Source: Caprimulgus europaeus | Taxonomy: Eukaryota; Chordata; Aves; Caprimulgiformes; Caprimulgidae | Reading direction: 5' to 3' | DNA: 64,000 nt | Assembly: GCA_907165065.1 (NCBI GenBank) | Contig: OU015535.1 | Coordinates: 1,996,151-2,060,150, forward strand | Shown here: in pieces, positions 13,096 through 24,493 of the stretch | How positions within the stretch are numbered: position 1 is the stretch's first letter | How the letters are laid out: each line of letters begins with the position of its first letter | Translations under genes and position numbers: made by a program | The notes under the pieces: generated by a model | What the model saw: only the letters and a program-made list of their open reading frames with translations | Database searches by the model: none | Told to the model about the DNA's origin: nothing

Positions 13096-13909
13096 AATTG
13101 CAGGTGCTTTGTTTTATTTTTGTTTTATTAACTGTGTGGTTCCCCCTGAGGGTATTGAAACCAAAATTGTAGGCTGGATAGCAGTACCATATGGCTAATG
13201 GGGGGAGTAATCAATGTCACTTAATAGTCAGATGAGCACAATGCCTGGGACATTCAGGCCTGTGAACATGGGTGCAAAGAGCTGTGACAGACATAGCCCA
13301 GAGCCAGGCTGTGTGCACTGGTTCTGCTTTCCCAGGCAGGATGGGTTGGCTGCTGGCTCACAGCTGCCACCCAGCTCCCTCCACAGAGGAGCTGCTCCAC
13401 GGCAGAATAAACATTGCAGTGAGGATATCTCTGTCCCTTTTCTCTTCCCAGGGAGTGTGCTGGGACAAATGCTGAAGGAGATGTTTGCAGGAAGGGAAAA
13501 CTCTGCAGTTTGAGGCTCATTCACAAAAACCATTGGCTTGTAGACGTGAAGCAGCGTCAAATTCAGAGTGCTGCTTGTGAGCCAGAGGTTGGGAGTGCCA
13601 TTTCCCTGTCCTCAGCCTTGAAAGATTTACTTTTATCCTTATTAGGACCATGAAAGATGGTTTACTTAGGACCATGAAAGATGGTCCTAATAAGGTGTAA
13701 ATCTGTACAGTGTGCACCTTTCTGTACAAAAGTAACAAAGGCCAGATGTCCTCTGAATCCTATATTATGGGATTTATTATGCTATTAAGTTTAATTGTAT
13801 TTGGGTATTTGTAATTCTTTTGAAGAATCTTATATACTTCTGTTTCAGGTTAAAAAAAATAAATTCCACCACTAATGGGCATACCTCCTAACTTTTTTTC
13901 TCATTATAG
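13096..13909. other. Unique DNA containing a hairpin-forming repeat
   Basis: No gene was recognised. A GC-richer patch at about 13285-13400 gives overlapping chance open frames on both strands. The structured repeat at 13637-13695 is listed separately. The end of the interval is a pyrimidine-rich acceptor (13891-13909) leading into the candidate exon. Confidence 0.6.
13637..13695. repeat. Combined direct and inverted repeat (possible hairpin)
   Basis: Arms CCTTATTAGGACCAT (13637-13651) and ATGGTCCTAATAAGG (13681-13695) are perfect 15-bp inverted repeats with a 29-nt loop. In addition, a 20-nt segment beginning TTAGGACCATGAAAG occurs twice in direct orientation, at 13642-13661 and 13666-13685 (period 24). 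The arms are therefore linked to a short tandem duplication. No mobile element was recognised. Confidence 0.85.
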
Positions 13910-14067
13910 CACAAATAATTGTAACTATGAAGATGCAGCAGAAAAGGCTTCACTTGCCCAAGGAAAGACTAAGTGGTTTTAGCAGAACTGGTCCATTTTG
14001 TGCTGATGTTGCCATGGGAATCACCATGTCCTTGCTGGTATTGTCTCTTACTCTGGTTAGATTAAAG
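13910..14067 (+). other. Candidate coding exon, unrecognised
   Basis: The segment follows a strong pyrimidine tract ending TCATTATAG and ends AAAG|GTAATA, a usable donor. One frame is open across all 158 nt (52 codons). It starts QIIVTMKMQQK, includes a basic part (KRLHLPKERL) and ends with a hydrophobic run, MGITMSLLVLSLTLV, that could be a membrane segment or signal anchor. In that frame the next stop lies just past the donor. The other two frames contain stops. It is not matched to any known protein. An open segment this short between splice-like motifs can arise by chance in a window this size, so this is a suggestion only. Confidence 0.25.
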
Positions 14068-16026
14068 GTAATATTGCTGTAGTTGTGTAGGAATTGCACA
14101 TCTTGATAGTGGCCTAACTTAGACACCTATCAAATGAGCAGGACACACTTGCAATACACAAAACCATCCCATCTCCTGCCACCTCCCCAGCCCTCTGCCT
14201 CTGCAGACAAATCTGCTGCCATACAAATGTGTGGATGCCTAATCTTTGCTAAAACCTGAAAAGCTGGTGATTATCTAAAAAAGGAATGGTACTTAAAATA
14301 CTTTAATTGCATGACACTTGAGTTGATCTGGGATTGTAAAGGTCTCTCTGAACAACTGTCTGTGGAGCTGGAAATTTGTACAGGTTGTAAACATACAGAT
14401 GTGTTTTCAAGCAAAATGTCCTTACCCTGTTGTACCTCTGCTGTCCTTGGCCTCTGTTCAGCTGTGATTGAATACCACATCTGCAGTAATCATAAATGGG
14501 GACCATGCTAGGACCCTGGGACTGTTATCCCAAAGAGCTGCCTTCTATGAGGTGAGATTAGTTTAGGAACTCATTGTGCCAGGTAGCAGTGATCCATCAA
14601 AATCATTTCATAAACTAAAATGACTATTCAAGTGGGGACAGTTGATTTATTGTAAAAGAAAAGGAATCTTAAATTTCAATATGTATGTAAAGAAGGCTCT
14701 GGAGTATCATCAAGGTTTGATCTTTGAGCTTAGCTATTTCCATGAGTGGAATGTTATTGCTTTTGTAATGGCAGAGTGCTATAAAAATGGGCTGTTGATG
14801 GATGAGCATTCTGAAAGGATGCTCTTCCCCCAGTTCTGCACTTGTTGCATTTAAACTTGTGTTGCTTTCTATGTTTTGAATGTTGACCCTCTGGAAGGCA
14901 AACCCTTGGTTAAGCAATTAATGTACTGAGTGCCAGACAAACGTTATCATCATTTTGTTTCCTTGTGCCAAGTACCACTCATTGGGCATTATTTAAATAT
15001 TCCTAGCAGCTCAAGCACTGCTAAAAATAAATTCATTTGCTTATAGGCTTCTTTGAAAACAGCCAAATAAAACCACAGCATCATGTTTTGAACAGAAGGT
15101 ACAAAGCTGAATAAGCACATGTTTGAATGTGGCTAAAACTTGCTGTTACATGGCTGAGATTGGTTACACACCTGCACTTTTCCCCTCCAGCCCCCAATTT
15201 GTTTCCTTTGAAAACTTTTTCATACCAATGTGCTCTTAACTAAATACAGTATATTAGTTTGAGTAAACAGCAGGTCCTTTTTATGCATTAATGGTGCACA
15301 TGACAGCAAAAAGAGACTAAAAAGTGGCAGCAGAGGAGCTGTTAGGACAGTGTGTGGGGCTGGCAATATAGGGCAGAGGCCTCGAGTGCTCGTCCATAAA
15401 TCAAAGGAGAGGAGGTGGAGTGCTGGAACACAGGCACGGTCTGGCTTTGTCACAGTAAACTTTGAAAAGTCAAGTAATATTCAGAGGTCACCTGGACTTC
15501 TGGCAGTAGGGGAGCAGTGAGAATCTTCACTTTATTTTGTCACACCAAGTAAGGGCAAGAGAAGGTGAAGAAAGATAGCAAGGAGGACAAATGACATCTG
15601 TTGTGAGATCTTCAATTGTGCAATCCCGAGGTTTAAACATCCTGGAGCGGCAGAGCTCTGCAATGAATGCTGCTTTTGAGAAGTGAAAATGCTGAGACAC
15701 AACGTATTGGCAGTAAAAATAACACTGAGAATGTCACTGTAGGAATAGTCCTGCTGTATAAACTGGGCTTCTCTCTCTCTCGCTGTAAGGAATATATAGC
15801 ACAAAGTTCCTGCACAAGCTGGCAGCTGCCTGGGTTTGCTTCTCAGTCCTGCCATCTGCTCGCTGTGCCGGAGGAGCACACAGCAATGCGAGTCACGGAG
15901 CTGGGGCTGGGACCTCTGAGCTAAATCCATGGAGCTGTACTGGGGCAGGTGGGCCCAAATCCCTGTGCATTAACTTGATAACATAATGCTTAATGAAGTC
16001 CTGCTGTCCCCCTGTTCTTTAAAACA
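14068..16026. other. Unique non-coding DNA upstream of the 12-bp array
   Basis: No repeat or gene was recognised. A 132-codon minus-strand open frame (15532-15930) has no recognisable domain and overlaps a plus-strand open frame of similar character. It is treated as chance. Confidence 0.6.
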
Positions 16027-16920
16027 CTCCCTCCTTTCCTCCCTCCTTTCCTCCCTCCTTTCCTCCCTCCTTTCCTCCCTCCTTTCCTCCCTCCTTTCCT
16101 CCCTCCTTTCCTCCCTCCTTTCCTCCCTCCTTTCCTCCCTCCTTTCCTCCCTCCTTTCCTCCCTCCTTTCCTCCCTCCTTTCCTCCCTCCTTTCCTCCCT
16201 CCTTTCCTCCCTCCTTTCCTCCCTCCTTTCCTCCCTCCTTTCCTCCCTCCTTTCCTCCCTCCTTTCCTCCCTCCTTTCCTCCCTCCTTTCCTCCCTCCTT
16301 TCCTCCCTCCTTTCCTCCCTCCTTTCCTCCCTCCTTTCCTCCCTCCTTTCCTCCCTCCTTTCCTCCCTCCTTTCCTCCCTCCTTTTCCTCCCTCCTTTCC
16401 TCCCTCCTTTCCTCCCTCCTTTTCCTCCCTCCTTTCCTCCCTCCTTTCCTCCCTCCTTTCCTCCCTCCTTTCCTCCCTCCTTTCCTCCCTCCTTTCCTCC
16501 CTCCTTTCCTCCCTCCTTTCCTCCCTCCTTTCCTCCCTCCTTTCCTCCCTCCTTTCCTCCCTCCTTTCCTCCCTCCTTTCCTCCCCTCCTTTCCTCCCTC
16601 CTTTCCTCCCCTCCTTTCCTCCCTCCTTTCCTCCCTCCTTTCCTCCCTCCTTTCCTCCCTCCTTTCCTCCCTCCTTTCCTCCCTCCTTTCCTCCCTCCTT
16701 TCCTCCCTCCTTTCCTCCCTCCTTTCCTCCCTCCTTTCCTCCCTCCTTTCCTCCCTCCTTTCCTCCCTCCTTTCCTCCCTCCTTTCCTCCCTCCTTTCCT
16801 CCCTCCTTTCCTCCCTCCTTTCCTCCCTCCTTTCCTCCCTCCTTTCCTCCCTCCTTTCCTCCCTCCTTTCCTCCCTCCTTTCCTCCCTCCTTTCCTCCCT
16901 CCTTTCCTCCCTCCTTTCCT
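16027..16920. repeat. Polypyrimidine array of 12-bp units (TCCCTCCTTTCC)n
   Basis: About 894 bp, roughly 74 copies of a 12-bp unit, pyrimidine on the plus strand and purine on the minus strand. Units are identical by eye except for four single-base insertions: TTTT at 16383-16386 and 16420-16423, CCCC at 16583-16586 and 16608-16611. Each pair is a whole number of units plus one base apart (37 and 25 bp), as expected if the variant units were themselves duplicated. The unit is mirror-symmetric, so intramolecular triplex (H-DNA) is possible, and the minus strand has GGAGGGAGG runs. The long SLLS/FLPP (plus) and EERR/KEGG (minus) open frames are translation artefacts of the array. Confidence 0.98.
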
Positions 16921-17483
16921 TTTTGAGGAGGTAAAAGGTTATTAAGTGTTTGTTAGCAGGAACAATTAACCTCACAGATACAAAACCCTGAATGTGCTCT
17001 TACTAAAGGCAAATGGATATATACATCATCTGCTTTCACTTCAGGTAGCATGCTACCAAAAATCAGAATTAAATTACACTACTGTGAACAATGACACAAA
17101 ATGTGATTTACTTCTGTAACACTGTGAGGGTTTAAAAACAAGAACAACCAAAAAAAACCCCAAGCCACCAATAAAAAACCCTCTAAAAACTCACTGGTTG
17201 TGTCTAGGTCAGTATGAGTTGTTGGAGAATTCTTTGATATAAAGAAAAAAAAAATTACAGTATATCAAAGTCTCAAGGAAATTGAAAATAGCAAACTGAA
17301 CTGAGGGCAGGTAGAGCTGGTAGTACAGGGACCTCTCGGGGAGCTGTTTGAGCACCACTTCTGGGGGATAAAAAGGCATTTGAAGTAATGCTTCCACAAG
17401 CTGAATGGATTAGTTATTAAAACTCTCCCTGGAAGTTGTAATGGTACTGAAGCTTGCATTTGAGGGGCTGATTTTAAGAAAGG

Positions 17484-17590
17484 AAAAAAACCCACAAAAA
17501 CAAACAAACCAGACATAAACCAAGCTAAACACTGACACCCAAAAAACCCCCAAACAAAACAAACCCAACCAAACAAAAAACCCACCACCA
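17484..17590. repeat. A/C-rich low-complexity tract
   Basis: Imperfect runs of AAAC, AAACAAACC and ACCCAAAAAACCCCC on the plus strand. The minus-strand open frames here are rich in Phe, Gly, Val and Trp for this reason and are not genes. A smaller similar patch lies at 17140-17185. Confidence 0.75.
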
Positions 17591-20068
17591 GAAAACACAT
17601 TTTTCAGAAGATGAGAACTAGGCCATGTTGCTCCATCCAGTGCCAAAATAATTTCAAGAAATTGTAACCTCCAGGTTGTCTAAAGAAGGGCATTTTCTGC
17701 TGAGGATGTCTCTGTCAATAACCACTGCAGGTTTTAGGGCAGATGGAATCTGACTAATAGCAAGAAAACCATTAGCTGGAAGTACAGCCGCTGTAATTGA
17801 AACTGAGGCCTCCAGGCATCTAGAAAGGAGCCCAGAATGGTGTCTGTGAGACTTTCTCTTGTAGCAGGGCATCCTTTAATTCCTGCATGCAAAGACTTGG
17901 TGGTTACAAATTACCACTTCTAAACATTTAACTGAGAAGATGAGATCAAACAAGTTTAAGACTTAAATTCCATTCTTTTTGCCTTCTCCTGATTTATAGA
18001 ACTAGAGTATACACTTGTTTGTGCCTTCATCTTTTCAGGGTTTGTTTTTTTTAAACTAGTCTTAATTGGAGAAAAGGGTTATATCCATGGCAACAAAACT
18101 CAGGTTGCAATTGGTATATACACATGGCTGCTGAAATCGGGTTGACTTTGGGGCAGATTAGTAGAGTCAGAATGCTCTGGACTTAAACATCCACCCAAAA
18201 TTATCTGCAGAGTCAAACAGCTCCTGCCTTGAGTGGTGACATGTCTCTTCCCAGTGAAAGCCATATCAAGACCACTGGGAGCAAGTTTTATGTCTTCAGA
18301 TGTGTCAAGTATTTGTCATCCTCCCAAATCCTGCTGGTGTAGGCTGGGGGGTTAACCCAGAGGTGAAGAGTTTAGCACTTTTCTTGCATCATAGTGTGAA
18401 TTCTAGTTGCTGCTCTAGAAGCACTGTTTTGGGGTTTTTTTTTTAAAGACAACTTTGCCATTTTAGTGACACATCACTCAGAGTTCTAATAATCTGTGTG
18501 TGGAATTTAATGTACAGAATGTCTCTTTTGAACTGAGGCTTAAGAGTAATTTAGGTTGAAAATTTCATCTGTAAAGCACTTGCTTTGGTTTAAATTGCAT
18601 AGGGAGGTTTCAGATGCTGGATTTTGATTTGTAATTATTGTTGGATCAATGACTGAATGAATTCCTGGGATGGAAGGTTGACACCAACTACGTCCCCAGA
18701 AGTTTTATTGTTTCTTTTTTCTCCTTATAGAATAAACATAGAGAGATCTTGTCTTACATGAAAGATAAGTGTAGAGATGTAATAGTCTCCCAAGCCTGAG
18801 GATTAAAGACATAAATTCCGTGTGTGGAAAATTGCTCCTTTTTGTTGAAGGCTTCTTGGCTGCTTGCTCTAACTCTAATCCACGTGTATATCTAAAATAC
18901 TTTTTGACAATAACCCTCTGCAGACAAATAAGTTTATTAAGGAAAATACAAATACTTGATATAAATTAAAGATGAAGCTTGATTTGATAATTTTCTGAGT
19001 GTTTATGGCTGATGATTATATGTTTAGAGGCTAAAGGGATGATAGTGTTCTGCTCTAGATATCTTCATATTCTGAAAAGCATTTGGCTGCCATTAGAAGC
19101 AAGGACCTCTATAAGGGAGTATTTTACTTGCATCTTAACTGTTACTTTAAATGTAAGATAAAAGGAGGAACTCTTGAGTTAAACTCCCAGTTTTAAAGAG
19201 ATTTTTCTTTCTTCATAAGGCCTTACCTGGCAATGGGAAGGCAATCAAAAATAATCCTGTCTAGTGTCACTGATGGTTGCTCTTAATTTAAACTGGAATG
19301 ATGCCTTCTGTGGATACATTCAATACAGAGGAGCACCATATGCTAATGCTTCCTAATTCTTTGTACTCCTGCAGGAAAGTTTGTCTTCCACTTACTCATT
19401 GGTCACAAAATCCTTGAACTTGCTTAGAGATTTCTGATGTGCAGTTATGTATTAAAAACTTACTGTGTAGTTCTTCATAACTTCTGGGGTTCAGCTGCAT
19501 TCTCACTTCCCCAGCTATTAAAAAAAAACCCCAACAACAACCAAAACTTCTCTCAATTAACTGAGCTGTAAAGAAACATCTAAATGAGTTTTGAATGAGT
19601 TTTGATTGTGAAGTTACTGGTACCTAAGCTGTGGTGGGGATAGGCAAGTCTGCAGGTCAAAAGTGAAATAGTAAATGGTTTGAAAAGTTTCAGCTACAGG
19701 GGAAAAAAAAGGAATTGGCTCATTTGTGAAAAATTTAATGTAATAAGAATGAGATGTTTCTGAACAGAATTGAAGCAGATGCACCATTTATATTTTTGTA
19801 ACATTAATTGTTTTGTTATAAGCAATTCCAAATTACAAACAATTGAACAGTAAGGGGGAGGGGTGAACACAGGTAAAGAGGATTTCAGAGATCATTACCC
19901 CAGGTATTGTAATCAGTTCTCCCTTCAGATCCAAGTCTTTATTCTGATGCTGACCCCGCTGCTTATCAAAGCAAAATATTTACTTCCCTTCCATATGGCT
20001 CTTTGGCAATATTCTTGCTTAGATCATAAATTGGCTTCACTGTGGGCTCTAATAGCTGGGTCTCCTGA

Positions 20069-20395
20069 GGCGGGTATCGGTGCTGGACTTTGTGTAAGGC
20101 CGGTGCAAACCGCAGAGCCTTTGTAGCCCAGTGCCGCCTTGTTCCGGGGCGTTAATTCCGCGAAGCCCTCGCTGCTGCCTGCTGCAGGGAAATAACAGAT
20201 AACAGGATCATAGCAAACTTCTCTAAACAGAGCTTCTCCGGCCCTGTTCTGCTTGGCTGTATTTTCTGTTCCACGGATCCCTTTCTGTTCTGCTCTGCAG
20301 TGTACATAAGGGCATTGATTGCATCCTGCTCCAGCCCGCCTGCGAGGAGCGGCACCGGCTGGAAGCGGTGGTGCTTTGGTGACATATGCCCGGCT
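20069..20395. other. CpG-dense patch
   Basis: I count about 18 CpG dinucleotides in roughly 330 bp, against a very CpG-poor background. It ends about 120 bp before a CR1 copy. It could be a small promoter or regulatory element, or the remnant of a GC-rich insertion. No exon or TATA box was identified. Confidence 0.4.
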
Positions 20396-20513
20396 TCTCA
20401 GGGGGTATGGAGAGGTTATGCTTTAATTTATCCTCCAGTTTAATTGCTTCCCCTTCTAGAGACAGCAAACACTTTGGACAGAAGCATAAAAATATTTCTC
20501 AGTTGCTTTGTGT

Positions 20514-21053
20514 TTCACAGAATCACAGAGTGTCAGGGATTGGAAGGGACCTCGAAAGCTCATCCAGTCCAACCCCCTGCCAGAGCAGGAACACCCAGAT
20601 GAGATCACACAGGGAGGTGTCCAGGTGGGTCTTGAATGTCTCCAGAGAAGGAGACTCCACACCCTCCCTGGGCAGCCTGTCCCAGGGCTCTGGCACCCTC
20701 ACAGCAAAGAAGTTTCTTCTCAAGTTTAAGCAGAACCTCCTGTGTTCCAGCTCACACCCATTGCCCCTTGTCCTACCATTGGACACCACTGAGAAGAGCC
20801 TGGCTCCATCCTCCTGACACTCACCCTTCAGATATTTATAAACATTAATAAGGTCCCCCCTCAGCCTCCTCTTCTCCAAGCTAAAGAGCCCCAGCTCCCT
20901 CAGCCGTTCCTCATCAGGGAGATGCTCCACTCCCTTCATCATCTTGGTGGCTCTGTGCTGGACTCTCTCAAGCAGCTCCCTGTCCTTCTTGAACTGTGGG
21001 GCCCAGAACTGGACACATTATCCCAGATGTGGCCTCACCAGGGCAGAGTAGAG
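20514..21053 (-). mobile_element. CR1 LINE, 540-bp 3' fragment
   Basis: On the minus strand this reads from [19 protein letters not shown] through [35 protein letters not shown] and [14 protein letters not shown], the CR1 reverse-transcriptase ORF C-terminal region. The 3' UTR ends in CCCTGACACTCTGTGATTCTG-like sequence. The same subfamily occurs at 26790. One in-frame stop (TAA, plus 21018-21020) replaces the Tyr codon of the PHLEYCVQ block, so this copy is inactive. The 5' truncation falls at about 21053, exactly where a hairpin begins. Confidence 0.95.
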
Positions 21054-21092
21054 GCAGACAGACAGCAGTTTAGCCCACTGCTGTCTGTCTGC
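21054..21092. repeat. Perfect 15-bp hairpin at a CR1 5' junction
   Basis: GCAGACAGACAGCAG (21054-21068) and CTGCTGTCTGTCTGC (21078-21092) are perfect inverted repeats around a 9-nt loop. The first arm starts where homology to CR1 stops, so the fold-back may have arisen during insertion, for example by template switching at the truncated 5' end, or may mark the pre-existing target. Confidence 0.85.
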
Positions 21093-22796
21093 ACGCAGCT
21101 GTATTCTTTGTGTTCCCCAAAAAGAAGAAACGTCACCTCCCTGCCTGTCCCCCGGGTGACGTGGACAGTTGTGTGCGGGGAGTGACAATAATTCTCCAGT
21201 TAGCTAGAAGTGCCCTGAGGTGGTCGCATCTGTACGTGGAGTTTGATGTGCATTTAGCTGTGTTTTGGTTAAATATTGAGGTACAGAAGGCTGTTCCAGG
21301 CTGTCCAGGTGGTGGTGTGAGGTAGCATCTGCCCAGTGCCGGGCTTTATTTGCATGCTGGAGGAAGCACGTTCCTCTGCCTCTCGCTGAGCGGGCAGATG
21401 GTATCGATAACCTTGATGGAAAGCACACAGCACAGGCTGTGGAGGCTTTGCTTTTCAGAAATCGTGTGGGGTTTTATACCCTGTCTGTTGCTTCAAACTA
21501 TTTTCAGGCATTAAGGAAAAGAGACCTTAGGTAACTACAAAATACACCCTAGATGAAGAAGGTGAGTGTGGCGAGGGAGACGTCCAGCCCAGCTCGCCTG
21601 AAGCTCGGTAGCACATGCTACAGAGCAGTGGCTGGGCAGTGAAATCAAGCTGATCTTTTACAAGTCTCTCATCAGAGATTGAGAGTCTGGAATTAGACAT
21701 TTCTTGGACAGTAGTGGCTGTGGACAGCCCAGGAATAGATATAACAAGCTCTTTATGGAGACCGTATGCCAGTAGCTGCACTTCCATGGTATTTATCATA
21801 GAATATAGTAAGTTGTTTGTGGGAGATAAATATCTGCTGCTTCTCACAAATTGAGAGACATGTCTGCTTGGGTTTAACAGTTGAGCTTTAAAAGACAACA
21901 ATGGCATCTACTATCCAAGGAAGTGGCTCTTTTCAATGACCCTGTGCAGGCTTGCACTTAAAATTTATTTTCTTAACATGGTTACTAGAAGTGTGTGTGT
22001 GTGAGTAACACCTTTGTAAGGACTAGAGAGGTTTTGGTAGTCACTGCCACACAAGCAGTGTATTCCAAGACCTGGAATGGAAGTATACTTCTTAGGATGG
22101 AGATCTCCACAAATGAGAGTGCATGCAGGTAGATGCAGGGAGACTGCATGTAGTAGATCTGTATTAAAAAAGGGGTATCTGCAATATTATACTGACACTT
22201 AAGATAGCTAAAAACTAAGTTACTTTCTTTAATGGCAGTTGGAGAAAAGATAAGATAAAAATGATGTGATTAGTTTGTGAAATAGTTTGCTGTTTCAGGG
22301 AACACTGTTAATTGGTGTCTGTAGGTCTAATATCCAGTTTGGTAAACTTACCAAATAGGTTCTTTTAAGCAGTCAATTGTATGTTTTGCCTTAATACAGA
22401 ACTCTTTCTTGTTATACCTCCTTCCTCCCCAGCACTGCAGAACTCACTTATACCAGTGTGCTTGAGGAGAATTGCCATAACCTGGTAATTCTCTGTTTAC
22501 AAGCAAGTACCCTGGGTTGGTCACAGAGGGACAGTTCCAGCAGCATAACTGGCAATTATCTTCTTGGTTGCTGTGGTACAACAGTGGGAATGGGGCACCT
22601 GCTGTATTTGTTTGGTTTGGGGTTTTTTTTCCAAAAGGATCCCTGAAAATGTTGCTTATTTATCTTATCTTGGATCTTACAGCTAGTGATTTGTGTGTTT
22701 ACCTTTGTATTACCTTCATGATGCCATTGCATGTGGGAGATGGTGCACTTCCATGCATGATCTGCAGTGAGATCTGCTAGTCTAAGTACCAGCTCA

Positions 22797-22918
22797 AATG
22801 TGGTTTATATTAATTTCATATATATATATATATATATATGATATTCACCTATGTTTATATTCACCTATATGTATTCACCTATAATTATAGGTTTATATTA
22901 TATTAATGTGGTTTATAT
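22797..22918. repeat. AT-rich repeat locus with (TA)11 and TATTCACC repeats
   Basis: A TA run at 22818-22839 is followed by three copies of TATTCACCTAT with a period near 16 (from 22841). The locus is bracketed by a 14-nt direct repeat AATGTGGTTTATAT at 22797-22810 and 22905-22918. It looks like a microsatellite grown inside a local duplication. Confidence 0.8.
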
Positions 22919-24493
22919 GTAGTTCTCATATTAGTTTTAAGCTTTATACTCTTTGGGACTTAAACTGGAACTTCTTTTTCACTTTTAGTAATGGAAATAG
23001 CATTCTGTGGTTCTGTGAAATCACCTCTAAACTCTTCCTCCTTTTCTTCAGTCAAAATGTGTTGATGGGATTTTTTGAGGGTATGGATACAGAGCATGTA
23101 TGAGCAGTGACTGGTGCCCAGGCTGAAGTGTATGAAGCATTAAGAAGAATGAAACAGAAAGCCTTCTGTACATTCATCATCACGTGAAACCAGTATTTTA
23201 AAACATGGAATACTATCAAAGAATACTTTTTTCCTGTGTTTTAAAATGACTGAGAGTCTTGAAGCCTTAGCATGAGGTCAGTACCAGTATAACTCAGGTG
23301 GAATTTCTTGGAAGGCTGTGCATCCTGAGATGGGTTTGGTTTAATTATGTTGATGAAAAGGCATTTCCTCAATTTGACATTAGAAGCACTGTAATAATAC
23401 AAGAAATGATGGAGTGTATTGGAAAAGAGCTCCTCACTTGCTAGAGACAGTACAGGGCTGTAAGGATACCATGAGTAAAATATGAACTGACACTACTGAA
23501 AATACCAATAGAAATGTATTTATAAACTTCTGAGCTGCAGTTTCACCAAATAATATGGGGATGTCAGCTTTTACCCATAGCTGTTTTGTTTCTCTTCTAT
23601 AGTAGAACAAACTATCCTGCCATAAGCACTGGACTGGTGTAACTATAAGCCAGTACAACTCATGTTTAGTAACTAGAGGTACAGCTCTGCATTATTTACC
23701 TACCTCTGCTGGCACAGAGGAATTCAAGGTTGATATCTGGCATGGAGTAGGAGTTCATCCTTACTGGAAAATGTTTATTATCATACAGATAATATGGTAC
23801 AAAATACAGATTTCTTGTACTAGAAACTGGAGAGGGCATTTTGGAAAACTGCTTCTACCAAGTACTGAGTTTTGGTTAAGAGCAAGAACAGAAAAGTGAA
23901 ACAACTAATCTGATTTTAATTTGTAGAGTTTGCTGCAGAATGAGAAGTACACTCATTTTTGGTTATATACAACAAAACTTGTATGTTAAAAAATGCCTCA
24001 GGATTATACACATCCATGGAACACTCACATTCATCTTGTAGGTAAGAGCATCTTCTGGCTTAAGGGCACAAGTTTTTCTGAAGACTTCTGTTGAACCTAG
24101 CTGTGATGGACCTTTTCTGGTGGGTTCCATGATGACTTTTTTCACTAAGTGCATTGGAAAGACACACACCTGGTTTTTAACTTCCCAGTGGAAGAACTGA
24201 AGGTGGATTTAAGCAACTGCTAGTCCTAGTCCAGCATACCAGGGAGTGTCTCCTGCCTTGTAGGCTGTGTGATCCCCCTATCAAAAAGTGGAGGGAGCTG
24301 GATTTCAAACCTACCAACTACATGAATGACTTGCATTTTGCTGTCATGCAGTTTTATTCCATCACCCATTTTATTTTCACTTAAAAGGATTTATCGGTCA
24401 TGCTGGTTAATGGGGAAGCAGTATTAGTCTGAAGGATTTCAGGCAGCAATTGTGAAGCCTATCTAAAATGCTTGAGGGGAAGTGTTGGAGCTC

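Larger units (their letters stand above)
16921..20513. other. Unique non-coding DNA
   Basis: No gene or CR1 fragment. The interval contains the A/C-rich tract at 17484-17590 and the CpG cluster at 20069-20395, listed separately. A minus-strand AG|GTAAGG donor motif lies near 19223-19230 without a convincing exon. Confidence 0.6.

Noticed and set aside
13228..13560. 110-codon minus-strand frame and overlapping plus frames
   Set aside because: Several overlapping open frames on both strands in a GC-richer patch, the pattern expected from composition rather than coding.
15532..15930. 132-codon minus-strand frame
   Set aside because: No domain, no supporting splice signals, and an overlapping open frame of similar quality on the other strand.
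15986..16975. Open frames of more than 300 codons on both strands
   Set aside because: They are translations of the 12-bp polypyrimidine array. The unit is a codon multiple and has no stop in most frames, so openness carries no information.
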